Shown here: piece by piece, positions 1 through 9,505 of the stretch
Layout of the letters: every line of letters starts with the position of its first letter
Position numbering within the stretch: position 1 is the stretch's first letter
Source: Mesostigma viride
Lineage: Eukaryota > Streptophyta > Mesostigmatophyceae > Mesostigmatales > Mesostigmataceae
Assembly (NCBI GenBank): GCA_009746045.1
Contig: RPFO01000175.1
Coordinates: 417,501 to 481,500, forward strand
Direction: 5' to 3'
DNA: 64,000 nucleotides
Made by a program: the position numbers and the translations under genes
Notes under the pieces: generated by a model
What the model was told of the DNA's origin: nothing
Database searches by the model: none
The model's input: the letters and a program-made list of their open reading frames with translations, nothing else

Positions 1-378
1 CCATCCATCCATCCATCCATCCATCCATCCATCCATCCATCCATCCATCCATCCATCCATCCATCCATCCATCCATCCATCCATCCATCCATCCATCCAT
101 CCATCCATCCATCCATCCATCCATCCATCCATCCATCCATCCATCCATCCATCCATCCATCCATCCATCCATCCATCCATCCATCCATCCATCCATCCAT
201 CCATCCATCCATCCATCCATCCATCCATCCATCCATCCATCCATCCATCCATCCATCCATCCATCCATCCATCCATCCATCCATCCATCCATCCATCCAT
301 CCATCCATCCATCCATCCATCCATCCATCCATCCATCCATCCATCCATCCATCCATCCATCCATCCATCCATCCATCC
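1..378. repeat. (CCAT)n tetranucleotide microsatellite, about 94 units
   Basis: Uninterrupted CCAT repeats from the first base; the left boundary is outside the window. The tract runs straight into a hairpin and AATT-rich tail that match the 3' ends of the RTE-like LINEs at 35.0 and 36.2 kb. Those copies carry only 3-5 CCAT units at the same place. I read this as an expanded LINE 3'-UTR tract rather than an independent satellite. Confidence 0.95.
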
Positions 379-448
379 GTCGCGATTAATGCTCCATGAC
401 TAGCTCCCAAACGGAAGCTAGCACGATTTTAATTAGTAAATTAATTGA
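379..448 (+). mobile_element. RTE-like LINE 3' terminus (hairpin plus AATTA tail)
   Basis: Holds an imperfect version of the recurrent LINE 3' end: an inverted pair TGCT...AGCA around a CCCAAACGG loop, then a tail of TTAATTAGTAAATTAATT type. The same layout, CCAT repeats then TGCTCC/GGGAGCA hairpin then AATT tail, is cleaner at 35.07 and 36.2 kb. No coding part of this copy is visible in the window. Confidence 0.7.
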
Positions 449-1399
449 TCCATCTCAGGCATGCATAGTCGTCTCACTTAATCTAGTCAATCGAATCCAT
501 CGGGGTTGACGAATTAAACTCGTGCACACAATCATACCGCGGCTTAAGAAACAATTGATCACACCACATTGGACCGCAATGCGTTGATCAAGAAATATCA
601 TGGAGACAACCAGCGCAGGCCAGAAATCGAGAGATGCGTTGATCAAGAAATATAATTGTCTCCTTGATAATTGTGTCTAGTTATCTCAGTAAGTTAGACA
701 AGTAATATCCTTGACTACTTCTGTGGAACTGAAAGTGGTCAACGAGCAAGAGGCTTTGAGGATGGATGAATTTTGCGAACCTTATTATACCATGTTAGAT
801 TAGATCACAACAAACGTTCCAGCAATGGCAACCCATACGTCCTAATCTCAACGTGCATGTCGAGCATGCTCCACCGTTAGCCTGAAATGGACCAATCAGG
901 TTACAGCATCACAAGGTAAGATTCTTTCGTCCCTCTAACTAGACACGTAACACAAGAGCACACAAACCAGCCTGGCATAATCCAGACGTGGAATCACCGA
1001 ATCTTGATAAGCATTGGAGTCCTAAAATATCTAGGCAAGACTTGGCAGAACCGACCAACTAATAACCCCACGTGGATCAGGCCACGACCAATGAGGGTCT
1101 AAACAAGTCAGTTGACAAAGTCCAGGTCTCGAAATATCTCTGCACGTGGGAAACCTCATAACTAGCTCAATACTCATCCAAAAGGCCTCAAATAAAATCC
1201 CAAACTATTACAAAACTCAGGATGTAACAACAAGTCAGATTTGGTTGTTACATATTGACATGTCAAGCAAATGTGGGTCAGCAAGTATTGACTGTCCTCC
1301 CTAATGGTGGCGGTTGCTAGGGAACATCCAGTAATGTTATCCTGAGGGGGGGCACTCAGGGTTTAAGGGAACTCCCACAGCAACCTTGGGTTGGTACCA
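449..1399. other. unassigned sequence, no gene seen
   Basis: AT-moderate sequence with only short open frames on both strands and no recognisable protein motif, RNA gene or terminal repeat. A near-duplicate phrase (TGCGTTGATCAAGAAATAT) occurs twice about 50 bases apart near 581 and 634. Confidence 0.5.
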
Positions 1400-1522
1400 C
1401 AATGCATGGCACTACCCAACGCCAGCGGCGGCGGCGGCAGCGGCGGCCCGAAGGAGGAGGCGGCGGCGGCGGCCCGGAGGCGGCGGCGGCAGCGGCCCGG
1501 AGGAGGCGGCGGCGGCCATTGA
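1400..1522. repeat. GGC/GCG triplet-rich low-complexity tract
   Basis: Imperfect GCG/GGC/GGA triplets that translate to polyalanine, polyarginine or polyglycine in different frames. The open frames here come from composition and are not evidence of a gene. Confidence 0.85.
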
Positions 1523-2590
1523 AACCACCACTCAGTTGGACAGCCTACACGAGCTTTCACCAACAAAGCCGGACATGTCAAACTACCAGTGAAGATTCGC
1601 TTTTTGCACCCGAGTGGGTTGAGAGCCCACTACTCGTCTAGCCACTAAATCGGCACATGCCAAACCAGCCACTTCAGGCTAGCTTCAACCATGGTTGCAC
1701 CACCGTCAACATGAGCGGCTCAACACATGTAGTGAACGTTGGAACTGATGGGAAGCACAGATGTCCACCGGGGGAAGTGATGGCACCACGGCTCCATCGC
1801 AAGCAAGGGCCACTAGACCTACTGTCCACACCATGATGGCTGATTGAGCTTCAAACGTTGCCAAGAATTATGATGATGGCACCACTGATATGCCACATCC
1901 TTGATGATAAGTGTAGCAATAGTAGCCGGGCCGCAGCAGCAAGAAGATATGTCGCATGCAGCGCCACGTAGGTCCGTCCACCATGCGCCGCACCTGCAAG
2001 TGTGGAGACTAGGGCATGGTTGCATGTCTGGGGGTGGCCTTGTACATTTGGGAGGAGTTGGCGCCACATGTATAAGTAACGCAAAGAAACCAAGAACTCA
2101 AGTCCATCGTTGAAAGAAAATACACACATGAGATTCAAGGCCACATCTCACGATCATGGAGGCAGCCAACAAGCACTACAATGGACACCACAACTCCAAC
2201 ATTCCATTATAGTGCTTAAAGCCAAACACCGCAAAATGTTCGGGAGCAAGACAATGGCCCGGCACATATGTTTGAGATACTCACATTACACTACGGCAAG
2301 AACATGTTCAATGTTGATACGAAGTTTTATGGCCGAGGAAACGCACCAACTTACAACAAACACAGATGAAATGTAGCCAGGATACACATGTTGTCCCGCT
2401 TAGGATTGTTAACGTGAAGATGGATGCGCCGCAAAGGATGTAGGCAGCCTGTGGTGCATAGAAGTTGCACCTTCCCTAATGCACATAGCAAGCGCTGCCA
2501 TGCTAGCAACATTGCCAGCAAATACCTCCAAATGATCCATGAGGGCATTGACCTCGTGAAGGTGCATTGAGGTTGCAGTTTCATATTCGC
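1523..2590. other. unassigned sequence, no gene seen
   Basis: No convincing coding region, structural RNA or repeat. Several overlapping frames of 60-97 codons occur on both strands but none has a family motif. It may contain introns or the 3' flank of the SWIM-finger fragment that begins at 2591 on the minus strand. Confidence 0.4.
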
Positions 2591-3358
2591 TCATGGGAGT
2601 TGGGGTTGCGAAGAAGCACTGCCAACACTTGGAGCAGACGCGGCATTGCTAGGGCAGTTGCCGTGACCAAGAGAAGCAACGAACCCGCCCCGGGCCCGGG
2701 CCCGCTTCGGAGTACCCGTAGCCTCACCGACAACGCTTCCACCAAGAGTTGCAGAGACCTTGCGTTTTGACGTGGGTGGCTCGTTGGGATGGTGTGCTCT
2801 TTGTTTACGTGGTTGTTTTCCCCGACCACGGGGTGGAGGACCTAAAGGGTTTTCTACCAAGCGAGCAGCACTTCCATCCCCTCCCGGCTGACTCACCTGA
2901 CTTGATGGCAGTCTCTTCTGCTGCCAGTATGACTTACAATGCCTGAGAAAATCCGAGCCACAACGACCCTCATGCGCCAAAGAAGCCCATGCCTTCATGT
3001 GAGCGAGAATGTCAGTATACGTAGGCTCCGTGCCTTGAGCGACATCCACGTTGACATCATCATCACGGCTGTTCTCAGGGTGTACAGTTACCATCTGTTG
3101 GAATTGTAGCTGGCTCTCAATAGTGTCCGGCTTGGGTTGCTTCCACCTATCGCACACCAATGGCATCGGCACCTGCTTGCACTGATGAAGATGCACCTCA
3201 ACGGCTAAACAATGGCGGCATGGGAGGCCTACAAAGGTTGGAAATTGGCATGTGCACTCCAAAACATGGCCGTCCTCCCCGGTCGTAACCAAACGTTCCT
3301 TTTGTGCCTGACCACAGGAATCCAAGCACAGATCAAGCTTCGCCTTCGCATTTGAACA
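2591..3358 (-). pseudogene. SWIM zinc-finger protein fragment (MULE transposase / FAR1-like)
   Basis: An open frame of about 250 codons whose N-terminal third carries a SWIM finger: the pair C-T-C followed nine residues later by C-R-H, in the context ECTCQFPTFVGLPCRHCLAV. This CxCx(n)CxH finger with a 'G-L/I-P-C-R-H' core is characteristic of Mutator-like (MULE) transposases and of FAR1/FHY3 proteins derived from them. The roughly 170 residues after the finger are basic and low in complexity (KRKVS, PKRARARGG), as in tails of this family. The frame is closed upstream by a stop just before the segment, and the DDE catalytic domain expected N-terminal of SWIM is not visible in the next 450 bases. 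I therefore call it a broken transposase or the last exon of a host gene. The finger assignment is firm; whether it is transposon or host is open. Confidence 0.6.
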
Positions 3359-3801
3359 TTCTCCAACAAAGGAAACCTTTTACACGTTAGCAGTCTCTGA
3401 CGGCTCAACCCGATAGTGCTGTGATGCGGCAAGCTCTACCGAGAACCGGGTGCAACGGCGTGGTGGCCAGGAAGTCGTTTTTACGCCACGTTCAAAATCA
3501 TCGTTCATAAACACTTTACGCGGCCGCCTTGGCATGGTATGGCCCATAGGCCGCCATCTTGACCCACGAGCATGAGCCAGTAGGCTGCGCTTTCCGTTCG
3601 TTTCGTCCCTGATCACAATGTTTCCGGCTCATGCCGCCGCGTCTGCAAGCGTTACCCGTATTTATCAGCCCACACCGTTCCTTTCACAAGCGTTACCCGT
3701 ATTTATCGACGCGTACCGTAGCCTCTCGTCATTGTCATCTGTCATCGGGTGTTGCCAGCACCGGGTGCGATTTCCAAAACCCCCCCCAGACCCCTTGCAC
3801 G
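3359..3801. other. flank between SWIM fragment and X copy 1
   Basis: Short open frames on both strands, no recognisable domain. It holds a doubled phrase (AAGCGTTACCCGTATTTATC twice, near 3648 and 3690) and a C-rich run at 3780. It may include upstream exons of the SWIM protein; none can be demonstrated. Confidence 0.35.
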
Positions 3802-4139
3802 GTACAGTACAGTACAGTCATTCACGCCTTAAGTTGGGTTCGAGGGTTTCTTCGGGTCAACCCAACTTAAGGCGTGAACCCAACTTAAGGCGTTAAGTTA
3901 CCATAACTTGAGACCCCCCGCCCTGCTGATGCCTGATGGACTTTAGGGTGTCTTTTGATAGCTCTCGTCAAGGCCGATCGAACTGCACTTAAGAATTCGT
4001 TCATTCACCCCCAAGGTCGTATTTCGATTTTCGGGTCGAAACTAGGATGCAAGTCATCAAATGGGCTGTACAGCTGTAGCCGGCAGGTGAGGCCCCACAC
4101 AACACGGTAGTGCTAGCCAAACCTGCCTAACTTGGTGTG

Positions 4140-4328
4140 CTACATTGGGCATGCGCGTTCATTTATGAGTAATCGTAAACAGTGCCGTGTTGCTGGTTTG
4201 AGAGCTTGCTTGGCCTTGCCACCCGCCTTCTCGCCTGTGGTGTCTCGTTTCTGCTTTTTGTTGGACGCTGCCCCGTTGCCCGAAAACAGTTCGTTCCATT
4301 TAGCCTTATCATCAGTTTTGTCGGCCAT
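4140..4328 (-). CDS. X-family conserved first exon, unknown protein (copy 1)
   Basis: A 62-codon frame beginning MADKTDDKAKWNELFSG and continuing through a lysine-rich stretch (KKQKRDTTGEKAGGK). The same start, spacing and lysine cluster recur in X copy 2 (38396-38578), where the two proteins agree at most positions up to the GGK motif and then diverge. The conserved block is bounded by the ATG, and a TATA-like element lies roughly 90 bases upstream on the minus strand (TGTATAC at 4419-4425). This fits a promoter plus exon 1 of the transposon's own gene, with the rest deleted. Charged, lysine-rich and soluble; no domain recognised. It could be the N-terminus of a transposase, but nothing catalytic is visible. 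Confidence 0.5.
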   Translation of the reverse strand: MADKTDDKAKWNELFSGNGAASNKKQKRDTTGEKAGGKAKQALKPATRHCLRLLINERACPM

Positions 4329-4432
4329 TACTTAGTTGTTGGGTCGCATTTATGATGGGTTCATATGTGACGAACGCCTTTGAACCGACTACAGCATGAC
4401 TGAAGCCGTTTGCCCATGTATACAATACCGCG

Positions 4433-5166
4433 TCAAGTTGTTGGGTAGCTTACTCCCCAGCTGCGAGCTAGGCCGACGTTGACCACCGTATCTCCCTCGC
4501 CTGGCACGCTTTACGCCAATACAGGGCCCTGTGGCGCAAGCCCTTGGGCAAGCTAGAGAAACAGGACCGGTTTAAGGTCCTGGTCCTTCCTGTTCTCACG
4601 TATGGGGCCGAGACGTGGACCCTCACAGCTGACCTTGCCAAAAAGCTGGACGGCACGGTCACCAACATGCCGCGGTCAATTTTCCGTGTAAATGTGGGCT
4701 ATGCTGCTCACGTCCGCAAGGAGAACTTGTACCTATAGGCATGCCACTAGTTAGGCAGCACCGTCAAGCAGCGGCGCCTGCAGCTAGTTGTAGGGCACTT
4801 AGCTCGCACCAACCAGGTAGACACATCACGTGGCCCCTCCGCAGGGCTGCGACCTGCTCAGCCTGGCAGGCACCTCCTCAGTCACGTGGGACGGGCCCAG
4901 CAATGCTAGACGCCGCTGCAAGGCCCGCACTTGCAAAGAGCAGCTAGAAGAGGACATGGGGAGCCTATGAGGCCTCTCCGTGATTTGGAAAAAGATGATG
5001 GACAAGGCCAAGTGGGCTCAGGTTATAGAGGACAACCGCGACCCCCCTCCAGTGGGGAAGCCGCGTGTTTGCAAGCGCGGGAAGCATGCTAGGCAAGACC
5101 CCTACTAGGGTCTGGGGCACAATAGATAGAGTAGGATTGTTTGTACCTAGATAGAACAGACCGGTA
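4433..5166 (+). pseudogene. 5'-truncated RTE-like LINE, copy c (C-terminal RT region)
   Basis: Aligns with the C-terminal part of the LINE reverse transcriptase at 23.52-24.16 kb and 35.41-36.06 kb. The signature L-P-V-L-T-Y-G-A-E-T-W-T-L-T is intact around 4586-4627. The frame is broken after the segment ending VRKENLYL, but the terminal peptide (M-D-K-A-K-W-A-Q-V-I-E-D) can still be read near 4997. The 5' end is truncated inside the RT gene, as is usual for target-primed reverse transcription. The left junction follows the 7-bp sequence AATACCG, repeated at 8598-8604. The 3' end stops near a GACCGGTAAAA motif, where an oppositely oriented LINE tail begins. Confidence 0.8.
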
Positions 5167-5246
5167 AAATTAAATTAAATTAAGTTGTAACGTATCTCCG
5201 TTGGGAGTACATGTAGCACATATCCCTGAGAAGGGGCATATGCCTT
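5167..5246 (-). mobile_element. LINE 3' tail in inverted orientation
   Basis: Read on the minus strand this is a LINE 3' terminus closely matching 8415-8480: ATGTGCTACATG, a CTCCCAACGG loop, then a TTTAATTTAATT tail. It abuts the plus-strand LINE tail, so two LINE 3' ends meet tail to tail. The body of this copy is interrupted almost at once by the TTAA element at 5251. Confidence 0.6.
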
Positions 5247-5250
5247 TTAA

Positions 5251-7503
5251 GGGGTCCGGACGGACCGGAATTATTTCGCGCCAAAAAATTCGCGCCGGTA
5301 CCCGGCACGTGAAATTGTGGTGCACGATGCGCGTAACCCTTGCGCCAAGTTGGCCATGGCGACGTGCGTTAGGTAATAAATGCAGTAAAATGGCAATAAG
5401 ACCGCAGAAAATTATGCAGATGCGTCAAATCAAAGTTTCATCATGATCTTGCGTAGCCGAAGATGCATGATTGACGAGATCGATGCCATTTTTCATCCGC
5501 GTTTGCGAGGGGGTCTGGCCCGGAAATCTTGCCGCAACGAATAAGCAGCAATACATGCCTACAGCGATAATTACAAAGGTTCTTAGTCCCTAGCGATGCA
5601 GAAAGCAACGTTCATTAACGGGGAGATTGAAAATGTTAAAGAACCTTTTATTTTATTACTTTTCCTCGTCATTTTCGGAAAGAAAACGCCAGGTCCTGCT
5701 TTATGCGCTGTCAACCCGTCCATGGGTGGCTGGCATTTCTTGCGCGCCTTGTCAGGAAAGATAGCATGCCATTGTACGTCTATTATCCAGTGGTTACCCC
5801 CGAAGTCTATTGCGTTTAGAAATCCCTTTATTCTAAGCTTTCAGCACGGTTTCCTGGAAGGGTGCGTTGTTTTGTTCGCCGCTTGCTGCATGCACGTCTC
5901 TAGTTTTCCGGCAGCTTTCAACCGATTCGCTTACGTTATGCGTGGCAAGCTCTGAAATCCTGTCTAGGATTGGGTAATATCAAGGTAAGCTGCTACGTTA
6001 ATGTAATGATATATGGAAGGATTTGGATGGCAGAGTGCTTATATTGCATATTCAACACGTACCCCGGCATGCCTCGAGGGCGGCATGCAACAAGCTGGCG
6101 AGCATATGAACCGTGCGTCTCAACGTGCTGGGAAACAAGGTGGCTATACTTCTCTTGCTGGCCATGCTTTGTATATGTGTAAGCTATGCTTACGTGTGTG
6201 TTCTCTTTAGATTTGTGGATCACAGCCACTATGCATCACAATCAATGTGCTCTCAAGGATGCTAGCCATGCTTATGAGGATGGCTGCAAGCCATTTCTCT
6301 TATATGGCTTTGCTGTATTTCGTGTTTGCGCTTACAGTTCTGTTTTGTTGGTTGGTTTTTGAACGGGGTGATGTGAACCTGCAGGGTTAGAACATTGTGT
6401 TATTATTGCTGGTTGATTGAGGCATCATCCTCTACTCTAAGTCAGCATAGCACGTGTATATGAGCATGCTGTTTATGCACCTTATTGTTGAGCATGGTTT
6501 ACAACCATGGTGAGGTGTGGGGTGTGGCTAGCATGTACGAGTCACCCATCTAATCCCACATGTTTCTGTTGCTATTGAACGTTGCTTGGGCCTCTAAACA
6601 TTTCTGTTATTACCAATGAAGATTGCCAACTATGCTACCATAGTGTGGTGCTGCATGCTATGAATGACCTCTCTAGTACTCAAGGCTCATGCTCAGCTTG
6701 ATCCTGCATTTGGTGGCTGTTTGTATAACTCAATTGGCAGCCGTCTATGTTAGGATTCTGATGATTTGTGGTGGGCAGGTGATGAAAATGGTTATGTTTG
6801 AGCTCATGCCAGTCTATACTAGGGTTGAGGGGTGGCAGTTGAGGACACTAGTTTATGCCATCAGTCTAGCTCAGAATGACCTGAATTTTGATTCCAAGAT
6901 AGTTTGCATGATAAATAACTTGCTGGCACCTTGTTTGCCCCACTTGGTGGTGGGCAAGGTTGTGATTGGTGCAGCCATTTGGCATAAAACCGTATTTTCG
7001 TGCATTTTTTTTTTTCATACAAAAGTGATGGCTGTTCACATACGTGGTCAGAATGAGCTGAAAATTGGTCCCATTGATATTCCCACCCTGTGGAAGTTAT
7101 CTTTATCTCCCTGGGCCCAACCCATGCGTATTTGATTTGATTTTTTTTTTGGTCACAAAAAAGACGTATTTTTCGGTAAACTGCATAAGTATGCCCAGAC
7201 GTGCGATTTTGGTGCTGCAAATTAGCTCCATTCTTTGGTCTGGGTGGGGATTTGACGTCTATATGGTGTTTGGTACACAAGTGTGGGGGGGTTGTCCTAG
7301 GCAATCCGTGCTTTTAGGGGGGGTGCGCGCCAAGAAAAGCTCCCTGCACATGTATTGTGATGGGCCTTGAACTCAAAAAGTAGCCAGATGCATGCCCAAG
7401 GGTCATATTTATGGTCCCCCATAATAATTTGCATTGCCAGCATGGGTATTGAGTGCAAAACATGTGTATTCAATTTGGGGGGGGGCAGGTCCGTCCGGAC
7501 CCC
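5251..7503. mobile_element. TTAA-target DNA element, copy 1 (2253 bp, non-autonomous)
   Basis: Bounded by TTAA on both sides (5247-5250 and 7504-7507) with 16-bp perfect terminal inverted repeats GGGGTCCGGACGGACC. The left end continues into a block with GCGCC pairs around A- and T-runs; the right inner end carries GGGGGACCATAAATATGA on the minus strand. Both internal blocks recur in copy 3 (56508-58763) in the opposite orientation. No transposase is recognisable; open frames of up to 148 codons inside are not supported by the other copies. TTAA duplication is characteristic of piggyBac and Kolobok elements. The GGGG termini do not look like the CCC-type ends of piggyBac, so the superfamily is left open. 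Confidence 0.85.
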
Positions 7504-7507
7504 TTAA

Positions 7508-7745
7508 TACATTCTGGGCTACTTCCTGCAAGGGTAGGGTGTAAACTACGCCTGCTCTGGGTGCACAAAGTGCACCTGCACCACTATGTATTCCAGCACC
7601 TGAGGTGCGGACAGAGGGTGGAAGATCATCGTGGCTAAACAATGGCTAGGGCATGGCTTCTCAGCAGAGAGTATCTCTCTGCATAGGCAGAGCTTGGCTA
7701 ATTTGAAAGACCGGTAAGATTGCGTGTACCCATGCATCCATCCAG
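7508..7745 (+). other. sequence ending in a LINE 3'-UTR motif
   Basis: The last 40 bases (GACCGGTAAGATTGCGTG, then ATGCATCCATCC) match the LINE 3'-UTR consensus seen at 36.16 kb. The first 200 bases are unassigned and may be the interrupted body of the inverted LINE at 5167-5246. Confidence 0.4.
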
Positions 7746-8045
7746 CAGTGGGGAAGCCGCGCGTTTGCACACGTGGGAGGCATACTAGACAAGACCCCTA
7801 GGGTCGCGGGCACCATAGTTATAGGACTGTTTCAGTAGATAGCTTGTAGATAGCTTAGAACGGTAGGATTGCGTGACAGTACCCATCCGGCATCCATCCA
7901 TCGGGGATAATGCTCCGTGACCGACTGCCAAACGGGAGCACCAGTTTAATTAACTAATGAATTCATCCATCCATCCATCCATCGGGGTGAATGCTCCGCG
8001 GTGACTCCCCGGCAACGGGAGCACGAGTTTAATTAATTAACCCCT
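7746..8045 (+). mobile_element. two consecutive RTE-like LINE 3' ends
   Basis: First fragment: the end of the LINE coding region (matching AGTGGGGAAGCCGCG at 5055), the 3' UTR, a few CCAT units, the hairpin TGCTCC...GGGAGCA and a TTAATTAACTAA tail ending near 7960. Immediately after comes a second copy reduced to CCAT units, hairpin (ATGCTCC...GGGAGCACGAG) and AATTAATTAA tail ending near 8040. Each later copy begins at the tail of the one before it. Confidence 0.75.
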
Positions 8046-8484
8046 CCATCCATCCGTCGTTAATCCGTGGACGACCTAGTGGTCCCAGCCCAGTTTGAAT
8101 ACCGCATCCACTCTCTCTCCCTTCTTTGGAAAGCCATGCAGAACAAGACGCGGTGGCAGAAGATTGTCAAGGCTCACTCACACGCCCGACCCTGTGGGCA
8201 AGCCACCTCCCCCCAAGAGGAGGAGGCGTTTTGATGAGTAGTGTAGTTAGGATTTTTCTAGACTATATAGATTTGCGTTAGGTTAGTTCTCTTACGCGGC
8301 TCCCTAAGTAAGTAAGTACTTGCGTGTCATGCGCAAAGGCATGCCACGGAGTACTATGCTAATCTCATTAGAAAAATAATTACCCAAAAGTCTGCATCAT
8401 ACGCGGCTCCCTCCACTCCACCCATCAAGGAATATGTGCTACATGATCTCCCAACGGAGGCATGTTTTAATTTAATTTAATTTA
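8046..8484 (+). pseudogene. LINE C-terminal fragment of a diverged subfamily
   Basis: Carries a short terminal frame reading SLLWKAMQNKTRWQKIV and ending about 20 codons later at TGA (8232-8234). This corresponds to the IWKKMMDKAKWAQVIED terminus of the other RTE-like copies but is clearly diverged. It is followed by a 3' UTR and by a hairpin and tail of the TTTAATTTAATT type, which matches the inverted tail at 5167-5246. It is therefore a related subfamily with a different tail repeat. Confidence 0.65.
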
Positions 8485-8597
8485 ATCCATCCGTCCATTG
8501 ATCCGGGCCGTTAACCCAATGCTCCGCTCCGTGACGGACTCACCCCAACGGGAGCATGACTTTTACTTACTTAATTAATAATGTAATTAGCTAATAG
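8485..8597 (+). mobile_element. LINE 3' terminus (hairpin plus tail)
   Basis: CCATCCGTCC, then an expanded hairpin (ATGCTCC...GGGAGCATG), then TTACTTACTTAATTAATAATG. It ends at the AATACCG copy (8598-8604) that marks the right edge of the whole nested block inside X copy 1. Confidence 0.6.
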
Positions 8598-8874
8598 AAT
8601 ACCGACCATGATGACAGAATCAGCAACCAAATGCATGACCAAGATCCGCAGTGAATTCTAGGTTACAAGTGTTGGGTGGGCAGGGTGGCGCGGGCTGGCG
8701 ACCACCCACAAGTCGCGGCAGTCAAACAGTGCCTAGAAGCCAGTTCACGCCTTAAGTTGGGTTTTCGCTAGTACAGCCCGCAGCCATACAGCCAACTGCG
8801 ACCCAACTTAAGGCGTGAACCCAACTTAAGCCAACCGGCCAACTTAAGGCGTGAATGACTGTACTGTACTGTAC

Positions 8875-9136
8875 AGTAGCACCGAGAGCTGCCAATCACC
8901 GCCTACAGTGTACAGTACAGTATCACCGCGCTGTGCAGCAGTGCCAGTGGACATTTCGTCTTGCGCGGCTGGCGGCGCGGCGTGCCGGCGTCCGTTAAAC
9001 CGTTGTACACCCCCCCACACACACCCACGTTTAAGATTGGGGTCCGACCAATCCAGGGCTCACGATCTTAAAGAATCTTACTACTTTGATTATATTCTAA
9101 GAAGTTATAATACATTATACTAAAACTATACTACTA
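8875..9136. other. spacer between two X copies with a shared inverted motif
   Basis: Contains a block near 9003-9095 (ACACCCCCCCACACACACCC, then ACGTTTAAGATT) whose reverse complement is found, imperfectly, at 38957-39025 beside X copy 2. It may be the end of a further repeat family that co-occurs with X. No gene is seen. Confidence 0.35.
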
Positions 9137-9213
9137 GTACAGGCACTCACGCCTTAAGTTGGGTTCGAGGGTTTCTTGGGGTCAACCCAACTTAAGGCGT
9201 GAACCCAACTTAA
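9137..9213. mobile_element. X family, copy 3 (left end only)
   Basis: Begins GTACAGGCACTCACGCC and reproduces the subterminal palindrome seen at 3824-3880 (stem CACGCCTTAAGTTGGGTT, then CGAGGGTTTCTT, then the complementary arm). It is interrupted inside the second CCAACTTAAGG motif, exactly at TTAA, by the element that starts at 9214. Confidence 0.65.
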
Positions 9214-9301
9214 GGGGAGGTGGCACCCCAAAACCCTTATTGAACTATCAGGTAATAACACTTGAAATTCATTTGCACAATGCTGAAATTTCCAGGTAAA
9301 T
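9214..9301. mobile_element. TTAA-target element, copy 4 (left end only)
   Basis: TTAA (9210-9213) is followed by GGGGAGGTGGCACCCCAAAA, which resembles the left end of copy 3 (GGGGACATGACACCCCAAAA). The matching right end was not found downstream. The element is probably truncated by or joined to the L1 that follows. The right boundary is arbitrary. Confidence 0.5.
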
Positions 9302-9505
9302 AGGTGTACGTTTATTCCAAATATAGCCAGCTACGTTTATTCCAAATAATCCCTGCTAAGCCTAGGGTATCAAGATGTCAGTGGCTAAAACGGAGCCTTA
9401 CTAGACCACGGAAGCCACTGGACTTCTAATGGGTTGTCATTGGGCATGTGGGTAAAGATCCTGTTTTTGCCCATGAGGTCATGAAAGATCTCGAGTGGGC
9501 TGGGC

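Larger units (their letters stand above)
3802..8874. mobile_element. X family DNA transposon, copy 1, split by nested insertions
   Basis: The ends are a perfect 36-bp inverted repeat: 3802-3837, beginning GTACAGTACAGTACAGTC, and its reverse complement at 8839-8874. Just inside lies a subterminal palindrome whose arms are CACGCCTTAAGTTGGGTT and its complement. Removing the 4.17-kb block at 4433-8597, which is flanked by a 7-bp duplication AATACCG, leaves about 0.91 kb that aligns by eye with X copy 2 at 37.99-38.96 kb. No transposase is present, so this is a non-autonomous derivative that keeps a promoter and first exon. No target duplication outside the 36-bp ends was recognised, so the superfamily is not assigned. 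Confidence 0.75.

Noticed and set aside
1363-1641. Pro-, Ala- and Arg-rich frames around the GGC tract
   Set aside because: Pure low-complexity composition on both strands, no conserved start or domain.
6689-7304. Overlapping frames of about 147 codons on both strands in TTAA copy 1
   Set aside because: Not conserved as frames in copy 3 and opposite to each other; they lie in the internal repeats.
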